64,000 bases of DNA from CAIWHR01 sp963734575 (GTDB lineage: Bacteria; Pseudomonadota; Gammaproteobacteria; Burkholderiales; Casimicrobiaceae). Made by a program: the position numbers and the translations under genes. Every line of letters begins with the position of its first letter. The first letter of the stretch is position 1. The stretch is taken from assembly GCA_963734575.1 (NCBI GenBank), contig CAVTHT010000004.1, forward strand, positions 62,001 through 126,000, read 5' to 3'. Under the pieces are notes generated by a model, which worked only from the letters and a program-made list of their open reading frames with translations, had not been told where the DNA came from and made no database searches. Shown piece after piece: positions 56,697 to 64,000 of this stretch.

Positions 56697-57928
56697 CGAT
56701 CGCACTCGCCGCCGATCATGTTCACGGATCCGAACGTCGGCACGACGTCGGCCAGCTGATAGCCTTCGAGCAGCCTGTGCACGCCGCCGATGTGCACGAA
56801 CGACGGTGCGCGGACGTGGATGCGGTACGGCAGTCCGGAGCCATTGCTCACGAGGTAGAAGCCGAGCTCCCCGTTGGCGCCTTCCTGCGCGGTGTAGACC
56901 TCGCCCGCGGGCACCTGCGGGCCCTCCATGATCAGCTTGAAATGGTTGATCAGGGACTCGATCTCGCCGTACACGCGCTCCTTGGGCGGCAGCACGCAGC
57001 GCCGGTCGGTCACGTTGATCGGACCTTCGGGCAGCATGCGGGCGAGCTGGCGGATCATGTGCACCGACTCGTCCATCTCGCGCATCCGCACGTAATAGCG
57101 GTCGTAGTTGTCGCCTTTGATTCCGACCGGAACCTCGAAATCGATCTCGGCATAGGCGAGATACGGCGTGTCCTTGCGCAGGTCGCGCGGAACGCCGGTC
57201 GAGCGCAGGATCGGGCCGGTGTAGCCCCAGTTGACGGCGTCCGCGGTGCTGATCACGCCGACGTCGCGCATGCGATCGATGAAGATGCGGTTGCGATCCA
57301 TCAGGCCATGCACGCGGCCGACGAACTGGTCGAACTGGCCGAGGATTTCGTCGAGCCGCACGAGCCAGCCGTCGGGCAGATCGGCGGCGAGACCGCCGAT
57401 GCGGCCATAGCTGTAGGTGAGGCGCGCGCCGGTGAGGTTCGCGAGGTGCTCGTAGATGTAGTCGCGCAGCGTCATGAGGTACAGGAACGCCGTCATCGCA
57501 CCGAGCTCCATCACGGCAGCGGCGATGCATGTCAGGTGATCGGCAATCCGGCTGTACTCCGACAGCAGCGTGCGCAGGTACTTGGTGCGCGGCGTGATCT
57601 CGATGCCCATGAGCTTCTCGACGGCCTCGCAATAGGCGAAGTCGTTGATGAGCGCGGAGCAGTAGTTGAGGCGATCGACGTACGGGATCAGGTTGTGCCA
57701 GGTATGCGCCTCGCACTCCTTCTCGAACCCGCGATGCAGGTAGCCGCAGTGCACGTCGGTGCGCACGATCTTCTCGCCGTCGAGCGCGGCGATGATCTGC
57801 ACGGTGCCGTGCGTTGCCGGATGCGACGGACCGATGTTGACCACGACCAGGTCTTCGCTCGGTCCGAACGCCGGCTTGACCGGGTTCGGAAACACGAAGG
57901 GCGGCGGCAGCTTTTCGGGGGCGTTCAT
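56693..57928 (-). CDS. nuoD: NADH-quinone oxidoreductase subunit D
   Basis: This 411-residue 49-kDa-type subunit forms the quinone-binding pocket with NuoB. It has NIGPSHPATHGTVQIIAALD, DVHCGYLHRGFEKECEAHTW, YVDRLNYCSALINDFAYCEA and the C-terminal RAPSFVHIGGVHRLLEGYQL followed by a normal C-terminal Arg-ended GGECDR. The ATG at 57928 (MNAPEK) overlaps the nuoC stop. NuoC and NuoD are separate proteins here, not fused as in enterobacteria. Confidence 0.97.
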   Translation of the reverse strand: MNAPEKLPPPFVFPNPVKPAFGPSEDLVVVNIGPSHPATHGTVQIIAALDGEKIVRTDVHCGYLHRGFEKECEAHTWHNLIPYVDRLNYCSALINDFAYCEAVEKLMGIEITPRTKYLRTLLSEYSRIADHLTCIAAAVMELGAMTAFLYLMTLRDYIYEHLANLTGARLTYSYGRIGGLAADLPDGWLVRLDEILGQFDQFVGRVHGLMDRNRIFIDRMRDVGVISTADAVNWGYTGPILRSTGVPRDLRKDTPYLAYAEIDFEVPVGIKGDNYDRYYVRMREMDESVHMIRQLARMLPEGPINVTDRRCVLPPKERVYGEIESLINHFKLIMEGPQVPAGEVYTAQEGANGELGFYLVSNGSGLPYRIHVRAPSFVHIGGVHRLLEGYQLADVVPTFGSVNMIGGECDR

Positions 57929-58398
57929 GAGCGGTAGGGCACGAGCGGCTGCTCCTGCTCCTTCGGATAATCCTTGCGCAGCGGATGGCCCACGAAGCCC
58001 TCGTAGAGCAGGATCGGGCGCAGGTCCGCGTTGCCGCGGAACGCGATGCCGTACATCTCGTGGCATTCGCGCTCGGCGTATCCGGCGGAGCCGTAAAGGG
58101 ACGTCAGCGAATCCACGGTCGGCTCGGCCTCCGTGACGCGCGTCTTGACCCGCACCCGGGTGAGGTACGCGGTGGAGTAGAAGTGCCAGACGACCTCGAA
58201 CCGCTCCGCCTCGCCGAGCCAGTCCACCGCCGTGACATCGAGGAGGAGATCGAACGCGAGGTCCGTCTTGAGGGTGCGTACGAGCGGCAGGAGATCGCCG
58301 GGCGCGACGTGCAGGATCGGCATGTCGGGGCCGGCCACGATCGTCCTGGCGAGGCCGCCCACACGCTGCTGCAGGGTTTCGAACGGAAGCGTGCCCAC
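57925..58398 (-). CDS. nuoC: NADH-quinone oxidoreductase subunit C
   Basis: This 157-residue 30-kDa-type subunit has LAFDLLLDVTAVDWLGEAER, FEVVWHFYSTAYLTRVRVKT and the signature YAERECHEMYGIAFRGNADL followed by LYEGFVGHPLRKDYP. It is on the short side, but the conserved domain is complete. The GTG at 58398 lies one base after the nuoB stop. An earlier start is not possible without large overlap. Confidence 0.95.
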   Translation of the reverse strand: MGTLPFETLQQRVGGLARTIVAGPDMPILHVAPGDLLPLVRTLKTDLAFDLLLDVTAVDWLGEAERFEVVWHFYSTAYLTRVRVKTRVTEAEPTVDSLTSLYGSAGYAERECHEMYGIAFRGNADLRPILLYEGFVGHPLRKDYPKEQEQPLVPYRS

Positions 58399-58399
58399 G

Positions 58400-58933
58400 T
58401 CAGAAGCGCTCGTTGATGATGGGATGCCGCTGGCCGGCGATCTTGTCCTGCAGCTGCATGATCCCGTCGATGATCGTCTCGGGGCGCGGCGGGCAGCCGG
58501 GGATGTAGACGTCGACCGGCAGGATCTTGTCGATGCCCTGCAGCGCGGCGTAGTTCTGGTAGAAGCCGCCGCTCGTGGCACACACGCCGAAGGCGATCAC
58601 CCATTTCGGCTCGCACATCTGCTCCCAGACCTTGAGGAGCACGGGCGCCTGCTTGTGCGAGATGGTGCCGACCACCATCAGGAGGTCGGACTGGCGCGGC
58701 GTGAAGCGCGGAAGCGCCGCGCCGAAGCGGTCGGTGTCGTACAGCGTGGAACTCACGGACATGAACTCCATGCCGCAGCACGCCGTCACGAACGGGTACG
58801 GAAAGAGCGAGAACTTGCGCGCCCAGCCGACGAGCTCGTCCTTGCGGGTGGAGAGGTACTCGAACACCGGGCGCGCCGGCGTCGCGCGGGCGATGGTCGA
58901 TACCGGCTGGATGGGAATCGGGATCGAGGCCAT
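58400..58933 (-). CDS. nuoB: NADH-quinone oxidoreductase subunit B (cluster N2)
   Basis: This 177-residue subunit binds the terminal cluster N2, which reduces quinone. The adjacent-Cys motif is in FVTACCGMEFMSVSSTLYDT, and other ligands are in CEPKWVIAFGVCATSGGFYQ and DVYIPGCPPRPETIIDGIMQ. ATG at 58933, three bases before which nuoA ends. The sequence GVCATSGGF differs slightly from the commoner GACSNSGGM but keeps the ligand. Confidence 0.96.
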   Translation of the reverse strand: MASIPIPIQPVSTIARATPARPVFEYLSTRKDELVGWARKFSLFPYPFVTACCGMEFMSVSSTLYDTDRFGAALPRFTPRQSDLLMVVGTISHKQAPVLLKVWEQMCEPKWVIAFGVCATSGGFYQNYAALQGIDKILPVDVYIPGCPPRPETIIDGIMQLQDKIAGQRHPIINERF

Positions 58934-58935
58934 GG

Positions 58936-59301
58936 TTACTGGGTCACCCCTTCGAGGAGCCGGGCCTTGTACACGTAGAGCAGGATGAGCAGCAGCAGCG
59001 CGATGAAGATGCCGAACGTGACCAGCATGAACGTGGTGACCGGCTGCGCGCCCAGCGCCCAGATGAACAGGAACACCGTCTCGAGATCGAACAGGATGAA
59101 CACGATCGCGACGGCGTAGTACTTGATCGGCACCGCCTTCACGTTGACGAAGTCCACTGGCGTCGCGCCGCATTCGAACGGCTCGAGCTTGGTCGCGGTC
59201 AACGCGGGCTTGGGCCCCAGCAGGCGATTGGCGAGGAGGATCGTGAATACCATCCCCAGGATTGCGACGAGGTAGAGCAGGAAGATGGCATAGGGATTCA
59301 T
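58936..59301 (-). CDS. nuoA: NADH-quinone oxidoreductase subunit A
   Basis: This 121-residue membrane subunit is the first gene of the 14-gene operon. It has IFLLYLVAILGMVFTILLAN, the conserved quinone-site loop LEPFECGATPVDFVNVKAVP with its Cys, and YYAVAIVFILFDLETVFLFI followed by a third helix. ATG at 59301 is preceded by a region containing an FNR-like site about 190 bases upstream, a plausible control point for the whole operon. Confidence 0.96.
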   Translation of the reverse strand: MNPYAIFLLYLVAILGMVFTILLANRLLGPKPALTATKLEPFECGATPVDFVNVKAVPIKYYAVAIVFILFDLETVFLFIWALGAQPVTTFMLVTFGIFIALLLLILLYVYKARLLEGVTQ

Positions 59302-59683
59302 GCGCTCGATCTCTGGCAGCAACTGCCCGTTGTGATCGGACCGCCTCATTTGCGCACGGCGTCGCGGCATTGCTCGTCCGTCCTGAGGTGCTGCCGGGCG
59401 GACTGCCGGACCGCTTACCGTCGATGCGCGAATGCGGTGCGTTCTCGACTGGCGCTAGACTAAGGCCACGCGACCTTTTGCCGTTGACTCAGATCAAACG
59501 TACGCAAGGCGGCGACTGCGCCAGCGCAACGGAAGCGAATCGAACCGCGCGCGCCCGACCAACGGCGCTTCGGCGCGACGTCCATCGTCAGCGGCGCATG
59601 CCGACACGGGGTCCCGTTAGGCTTGCGTCATGCAGTGGCGGCGCGCATGCCATCATCGCGGCTGTTCATGCATCGTCGTTGCC
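59302..59683. other. Divergent intergenic region upstream of nuoA
   Basis: No gene is convincing in these 382 bases. The region contains an FNR/ANR-like site (59484-59497) and a minus-strand -10-like TAGTCT at 59457-59462. The tRNA-Leu, secG and tpiA genes that often precede nuoA in Betaproteobacteria are not present. Confidence 0.55.
59484..59497. promoter_or_regulatory. FNR/ANR-like binding site upstream of the nuo operon
   Basis: TTGACTCAGATCAA matches the FNR consensus TTGAT-N4-ATCAA at nine of ten conserved bases. Its centre lies 31 bases from the centre of a minus-strand -10-like TAGTCT (59457-59462). That fits a class II activator position for a promoter reading towards nuoA. Confidence 0.5.
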
Positions 59684-60704
59684 ATGTCGCGTCTTCGCAT
59701 CGAGCCCCGCCGGGCCTGGCTCCTGTTCCTTGCCCCTCGTCGCCGGCGCTGCCGGCGCCGCTGATCCTGCCGCCGAGCTCAGGCTTTCCGTTGCCGTCGG
59801 GCCGGTGTACGCGCTCGGCAAGGCCGCGGAGCAATGGGCGAAACGTGCGGGCGAGCGGCTGGGCCCGACCCTCGGTGTGCGCGTGTTCCCCGGTGCCACG
59901 CTCGCGCAGCGCGAGCCCACGCGCGAGTTCCTGGCGCTGCGCGACGGTGCCGCCGAACTCGCCGTCGGCTCGTCCCTCGCGTGGTCGACGCAGGTGAAGG
60001 AGCTGGGCGCCGTGAGCCTGCCGTGGATCGCGCCTGCACCGGCGCAGCTTCGCGCGCTTGCCTCCCCGCCGCTCACCGACCGATGGCGCAGCGCGATGGA
60101 ACGCAGCGGTGTCGTGCTGCTGGCGGTGGCGCCGCTCGGCCATCGCGTGCTCCTGGCGCGCAGCGATCGCATCCACGCGCCGGCGGACTTCGCGGGACTG
60201 CGCGTGCGCACGCAGCCCGCGCCGTTGCTGACTGCGTTCTACGAGGCGCTCGGCGCGCAGCCCACGTGGATGACCGCCACGGCCGCGCGCACGGCTGCAG
60301 CGGTCGGCGAACTCGATGCGGAGGAGGGCAGCGCCGCTGCGCTGGCGGCCGCGCGGCTCGATGCGCTCGGCTTCAAGTACCTGACGATCTGGGGCGCGAC
60401 AGGCGAGCTTGCATTGTTCGCGGTGAACGGCGCCGTCTGGTCGGGCATGACGGAGGAACAGCGCGCCGCGGTGCAGGCCACTGCCAGCGAGGCGGCGGCA
60501 GCGGTCGCGACGCTTGCCCGCGAGGAGGAGGACCGCGCGCTCGACGCGCTGCGCCAGCGCGGCGTGACGCTCACGCGGCTGCTTGCGCCGTCGCAGGCGA
60601 CTTTCGCGGAGGCGGCGAAGGCGATGACGCAGCGCTGGACCGAGGCGATCGGTCCCGAGCTGGTGCAGGAAGTGCGGGCGGCGGCCAGCGCCGCTGCGCC
60701 GTGA
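59684..60704 (+). CDS. TRAP-type (DctP-like) periplasmic substrate-binding protein, one frameshift
   Basis: The ATG at 59684 starts a basic leader (MSRLRIEPRRAWLLFLAP). Adding one base near 59740 continues it into LVAGAAGAADPAAEL, a complete signal peptide. The mature protein has the DctP pattern: LSVAVGPVYALGKAAEQWAK, FPGATLAQREPTREFLALRD, a LPWIAPAPAQLRAL segment and the substrate-binding-strand region APADFAGLRVRTQPAPLLTA. About 340 residues. TRAP systems import organic acids using an ion gradient through DctQ/DctM membrane subunits, and none is encoded nearby, so this is an orphan receptor. It ends base-to-base with a convergent gene. Confidence 0.75.
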
Positions 60705-61754
60705 TCAGCCGGGGTGTGGCGTGTCGATCGCCGCAGCGCCGGCCGGAACGCGGCGCCCGAGGCGCACCGCCGTTTCACCGACCCGCGGCCGCCGTGTCGG
60801 CATCACCAGCACGCAGCCGTCGTAGGGCGTGCAAATTGCCCGCGCGCCGTCGCGTGCGAGGAGCGTACCGGCCCGCGGGATTACCGCGAGGCCATGCACG
60901 GGCAGCGCGAACGCGAACTCGGGCGAGGTGATCGTCACGGTCTCGGTGACCTCCAGCACCACCTGCGGTGGGGCGGCGGGCGGAAGGCGCAGGCATTCGT
61001 CCAGCTGGTCCATGTGGGTCAGCAGTCGCAGCATCGCCTCCCGCGCCACCAGGGGCGAAGCGCGCTCCCAGTGCTGGCCGCATTCGATGAGGAGCGCCGA
61101 GCGCGGGTCGGCGGGATCGTCGAAGAACGCGTAATCGCGCAGGCGCTTGCCCGCTGCATGGCCGCGATCGACGATGATGTGCTCGGGCATGCCGATGCCG
61201 CGCGCGAGCGCCACCCCCTTCGCGTGCCGTCCCGCGAGGCTCAGGGGCACGCATGGATCCGACATCGAGTGGAGATCGAGCAGCACGTCGACCGTGTCGT
61301 AGAACGGCTGCAGCTCGCGCGCCCGGCGCAGATCGATGCTGTCGCGCGTGCCGGCCAGCACGTCGTGCGTCCACAGCCGGTTGAAGTCCTCCTGGACGCA
61401 GCGCGAGGCGAACGGGTCCGCGGCATCGAACCCGTGGTAGGCATCCACGTTGGCGAAACAGAACGTCAGGCGGCCGCGCGTGGGTCGCACGCCGCGCTGC
61501 AGGGCCCAGTCGAGCGCAATGGCGCCGCACACCTCGTTGCCGTGGGTGAGCGCCTGCACGAGCGTATGCGGACCGCGACGGGGCGAGGCGAACGACCAGA
61601 CGTAGCGCACGCCGGTATTGCCCTCTGCCCAGCGCTCGATGTCGGGAAAGCGGACTTCGATCGCGGGCAGCGCGTCGCGCGCTCCGCCGTGACCGGTCAT
61701 GCGCAGGGCCGGTGTCGCGATGTGGCGCACCGCAGTGGCATCGTAGGCGGTCAC
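60705..61754 (-). CDS. Succinylglutamate desuccinylase/aspartoacylase-family zinc deacylase
   Basis: This 349-residue M14-like carboxypeptidase-fold protein has the zinc-binding QALTHGNEVCGAIALDWALQ (H-x-x-E) and VDVLLDLHSMSDPCVPLSLA (second His), with a likely catalytic Glu in SALLIECGQHWE. The family removes N-acyl groups from amino acids. The C-terminal extension with LEVTETVTITSPEFAFALPV is also seen in such proteins. GTG at 61754 overlaps the stop of the M20 peptidase gene, so the two deacylases are co-translated. They may act in sequence on an N-acyl amino acid, but the substrate is unknown. AstE itself would lie in an ast operon, which is absent here. Confidence 0.8.
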   Translation of the reverse strand: MTAYDATAVRHIATPALRMTGHGGARDALPAIEVRFPDIERWAEGNTGVRYVWSFASPRRGPHTLVQALTHGNEVCGAIALDWALQRGVRPTRGRLTFCFANVDAYHGFDAADPFASRCVQEDFNRLWTHDVLAGTRDSIDLRRARELQPFYDTVDVLLDLHSMSDPCVPLSLAGRHAKGVALARGIGMPEHIIVDRGHAAGKRLRDYAFFDDPADPRSALLIECGQHWERASPLVAREAMLRLLTHMDQLDECLRLPPAAPPQVVLEVTETVTITSPEFAFALPVHGLAVIPRAGTLLARDGARAICTPYDGCVLVMPTRRPRVGETAVRLGRRVPAGAAAIDTPHPG

Positions 61755-62962
61755 GCCGTGAGCGTTGCGGTCAGCCGGCGCATGAACGCTGCGCATTGCG
61801 CGAGCTGGTCGAGCGAGATCCACTCGTTGGGCTGATGCGCCTGCGCCATGTGTCCGGGTCCGCAGATCACCGCGGGCATCGCTGCTTCGTGGAACAGCGC
61901 GCCCTCGGTGCCGAAGGAAACCTTGCTGCAGGCGGCGCTGCCGCTGCAGTGCTTGCCGATCGCGACGATGTCCTCGTCTTCCGTCGCGTCGAGTCCCGGC
62001 GACACGGAAAGCTGCTCGAACGCGATGCCCGTGTCCGCCGACACGGCGTGCATCTCGGGAAGGAACCGCTCGGCATACGCGCGCACCTCGGCCAGCAGCT
62101 CCTGCGGATCGTCGAACGGGAGATGGCGCACCTCGAAGTCGAACCAGCACTCGCGCGGAACGATGTTGAGCGCGGTCCCGCCGTGGATCACGCCCGTGTG
62201 CACCGTCGTGTACGGCACGTCGTACGCGCCATCGAACCGGCCCTGGTCGCGAAAGGCGCGTGCCATGCCGGTGAGGTACGTGACGATCTCGCACGCGATC
62301 TGCACGGCGTTGACGCCATGCGGCGTGAGCGACGAGTGGGCCTCGTGGCCCCGGACCCGACAACGGAAGCTCTGCCGGCCCTTGTGCGCGACGACGAGCT
62401 CCATCCCCGTCGGCTCGCCGACGATGCACCCGGCGGGCTGAACGCCGCGCGCAACGACGTCGGCGATCAGGCGGCGCACGCCGATGCATCCGATTTCCTC
62501 GTCGTACGAGAACGCGAGATGCACGGGCCGGCGCAGCGAAGCGCTGCGCCATTGCGGCACGAACGCGAGCACGGTCGCGATGAAGCCCTTCATGTCGGTC
62601 ACGCCGCGGCCGAAGACGCGGTCGCCGCGCACGGTGGCCTCGAAGGGATCCGTGGCCCACGGCTGGCCATCCACGGGCACGACGTCGGTGTGCCCGGACA
62701 GCACGACGCCGCGCTCGCGCGCGTTGCCGTCCGCCGCGGGGATGGTCGCAAAGAGATTGGCCTTCCCGCGATCGTCGTCGAAGGTCAGGATCGACTCGAT
62801 GCGCTGGTCACGCAGGTACCGCTGCACCCACTCGATCAGCGCCAGGTTCGACTCACGGCTCGTCGTATCGAAGCCGACCAGCGTGCGCAGCAGCTCGACC
62901 GCCGGGAGATCCGCATCGGCTGCGGCGGGGCGAAGGCGTGACACGTTGTCGGGAGCGTTCAT
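61751..62962 (-). CDS. ArgE/M20-family deacylase (acetylornithine deacetylase-like)
   Basis: This 403-residue M20 metallopeptidase-fold enzyme has the metal ligands in VVLSGHTDVVPVDGQPWATD, RGVTDMKGFIATVLAFV, SYDEEIGCIGVRRLI and CIVGEPTGMELVVAHKGRQS, plus the dimerisation-domain His region VRGHEAHSSLTPHGVNAVQI. The final metal His is in ICGPGHMAQAHQPNEW. This layout is close to ArgE-type acetylornithine deacetylase. Other N-acyl amino acid amidases share it. ATG at 62962 is the only start before a low-complexity stretch. Its stop overlaps the next deacylase gene by four bases. Confidence 0.85.
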   Translation of the reverse strand: MNAPDNVSRLRPAAADADLPAVELLRTLVGFDTTSRESNLALIEWVQRYLRDQRIESILTFDDDRGKANLFATIPAADGNARERGVVLSGHTDVVPVDGQPWATDPFEATVRGDRVFGRGVTDMKGFIATVLAFVPQWRSASLRRPVHLAFSYDEEIGCIGVRRLIADVVARGVQPAGCIVGEPTGMELVVAHKGRQSFRCRVRGHEAHSSLTPHGVNAVQIACEIVTYLTGMARAFRDQGRFDGAYDVPYTTVHTGVIHGGTALNIVPRECWFDFEVRHLPFDDPQELLAEVRAYAERFLPEMHAVSADTGIAFEQLSVSPGLDATEDEDIVAIGKHCSGSAACSKVSFGTEGALFHEAAMPAVICGPGHMAQAHQPNEWISLDQLAQCAAFMRRLTATLTA

Positions 62963-63069
62963 GGAAAGAGGCGAAAAAGTCAGGATAGGCAGGGGCAGGA
63001 ACGGTGTCAAACGTGCGCCCAGCGTCTCGCCACGTGCGCTGCACCATGAACACATCGGAGAGGACTGCC

Positions 63070-64000
63070 ATGCCGCAACGCGCCCTCGTCGCCACCATCG
63101 CCCGCCGGCTGCTCGGCGTCGCCGGCATCCTTTGCGTGCTGGGCGCACCGAGCGCGCGTGCGCAGCGCGACGTGCCGCTCGACACCATCAAGCTGCCGCC
63201 GGGATTCGCCATCGACGTCGTCGCGCGGGTGCCGAACGCCCGCGCGATGACGTGGGGTCGCAACGGCACGCTCTTCGTCGGGAGCATGGGCGAGGGCAAG
63301 GTGTATGGCGTCGCGCTCGCGCCCGACTTCGATCCCGCGAAGGCGCGTGTGCGCGTCCTCGCCCGCGGACTGCGGATGCCGGTGGGGGTGGCGTTCCGCG
63401 ATGGCGCGCTCTACGTGTCCGCAGTGGATCGGATACTGCGGCTCGACGACATCGAACGGCGTCTCGACGATCCGCCGAAGCCGGTCGTCGTGACGGACCG
63501 CTTCCCGGGCGAGGCCGCACACGGCTGGAAGTTCATCGCTTTCGGGCCCGACGGCAAGCTGTACGTCCCGGTCGGGGCGCCATGCAACATCTGCGCGCCC
63601 GACCGCGAGCGGTACGCGAACATCATGCGGATGAACCCCGATGGCAGCGCGCTCGAGGTGTTCGCGCACGGCGTGCGCAATTCGGTCGGCTTCGATTGGG
63701 ATCCGAAGAGCCGTGAGCTGTGGTTCACGGACAACGGACGCGACCAGCTCGGCGACGACGTTCCGCCGGACGAGCTCAACCACGCGCCGCGCGCGGGGCT
63801 CGACTTCGGGTATCCGTACTGCCATGCCGGCGCCATCGCCGATCCGGAGTTCGGGCGCAAGCACCCGTGCAGCGAGTTCACGCCGCCGGCGCAGCGGCTC
63901 GGTCCGCACGTCGCTGCGCTGGGAATGCGGTTCTACACGGGCACGCAGTTCCCGGCGGCCTACCGCAACCGCGTCTTCATCGCCGAGCACGGCTCGTGGA
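63070..64000 (+). CDS. L-sorbosone dehydrogenase-like (PQQ-type beta-propeller) protein, 3' end outside window
   Basis: The ATG at 63070, with GGAGAGGAC ahead, starts a signal peptide (ARRLLGVAGILCVLGAPSAR-AQ). An in-frame ATG at 63046 is a weaker alternative. The mature protein reads LPPGFAIDVVARVPNARAMT, WGRNGTLFVGSMGEGKVYGV, HGWKFIAFGPDGKLYVPVGA and FAHGVRNSVGFDWDPKSREL followed by WFTDNGRDQLGDDVPPDELN, the repeated blades of soluble glucose/sorbosone dehydrogenases. It continues to the window end without a stop (about 310 residues visible). Such enzymes are periplasmic quinoprotein dehydrogenases of sugars or aldehydes. Substrate and cofactor are not decided by sequence. It reads divergently from the M20 deacylase. 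Confidence 0.82.
   Translation, partial: MPQRALVATIARRLLGVAGILCVLGAPSARAQRDVPLDTIKLPPGFAIDVVARVPNARAMTWGRNGTLFVGSMGEGKVYGVALAPDFDPAKARVRVLARGLRMPVGVAFRDGALYVSAVDRILRLDDIERRLDDPPKPVVVTDRFPGEAAHGWKFIAFGPDGKLYVPVGAPCNICAPDRERYANIMRMNPDGSALEVFAHGVRNSVGFDWDPKSRELWFTDNGRDQLGDDVPPDELNHAPRAGLDFGYPYCHAGAIADPEFGRKHPCSEFTPPAQRLGPHVAALGMRFYTGTQFPAAYRNRVFIAEHGSW

Overview
The window is high-GC DNA from a betaproteobacterium, read from gene content and order rather than any database search. The ribBX-ribH-nusB-thiL-pgpA-pncC-recA-recX-alaS backbone, a 14-gene nuoA-N operon and a fimT/pilV/pilW/pilX/pilY1 minor-pilin locus are typical of that class. The recA promoter carries a GAAC-N4-GTTC SOS box, a LexA motif reported for Sideroxydans/Gallionella and allied Nitrosomonadales-type lineages, so the host may belong to that side of the class. 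An Azoarcus-type 2-aminobenzoyl-CoA cluster and an Aromatoleum-type aldehyde oxidoreductase operon fit a metabolically versatile degrader of aromatic compounds.

Layout. 1-10215 (minus strand) is a type IV pilus minor-pilin operon: fimT, a PilE-type pilin, a GspH/FimT-like pilin, pilV, pilW, pilX and a very large pilY1, followed by a tonB-like gene cut by the window edge. 10479-17460 (plus) is a tightly coupled six-gene operon for aerobic CoA-dependent 2-aminobenzoate breakdown with its own MarR regulator and a palindromic operator. 17595-20337 continues with glutaryl-CoA dehydrogenase, a zeta-class GST isomerase and a kynurenine-formamidase-like hydrolase. 20348-25430 is a TetR-controlled RND efflux operon with two operator copies over its promoter. 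25491-36245 is housekeeping: riboflavin, nusB, a CsgG-like lipoprotein, thiL, pgpA, a GNAT protein, pncC, recA, recX and alaS. 36506-38907 holds a diguanylate cyclase, a thioesterase and a VOC protein. 39118-43338 is a tungsten aldehyde:ferredoxin oxidoreductase operon (Fe-S, catalytic, flavoprotein and MoaD-like subunits plus an unrecognised small protein). 43487-45915 is comEC. 45924-59301 (minus) is the complete complex I operon. 59684-64000 carries a TRAP-type binding protein, two overlapping deacylase genes and the start of a sorbosone-dehydrogenase-like gene.

How genes work together. The 2-aminobenzoyl-CoA enzymes would give ring-reduced CoA thioesters that are degraded by beta-oxidation, and GcdH next door fits the lower part of such a route. 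A formamidase-like hydrolase nearby could feed anthranilate from tryptophan. Complex I and the aldehyde oxidoreductase supply electron-transfer capacity.

Caution. About seventeen genes contain one or more single-base frameshifts that, when corrected, restore exactly the expected family sequence and the expected ATGA/GTGA junctions. This looks like indel error in the assembly, not mass pseudogenisation. Boundaries of these genes are given after mental correction and flagged in each entry.
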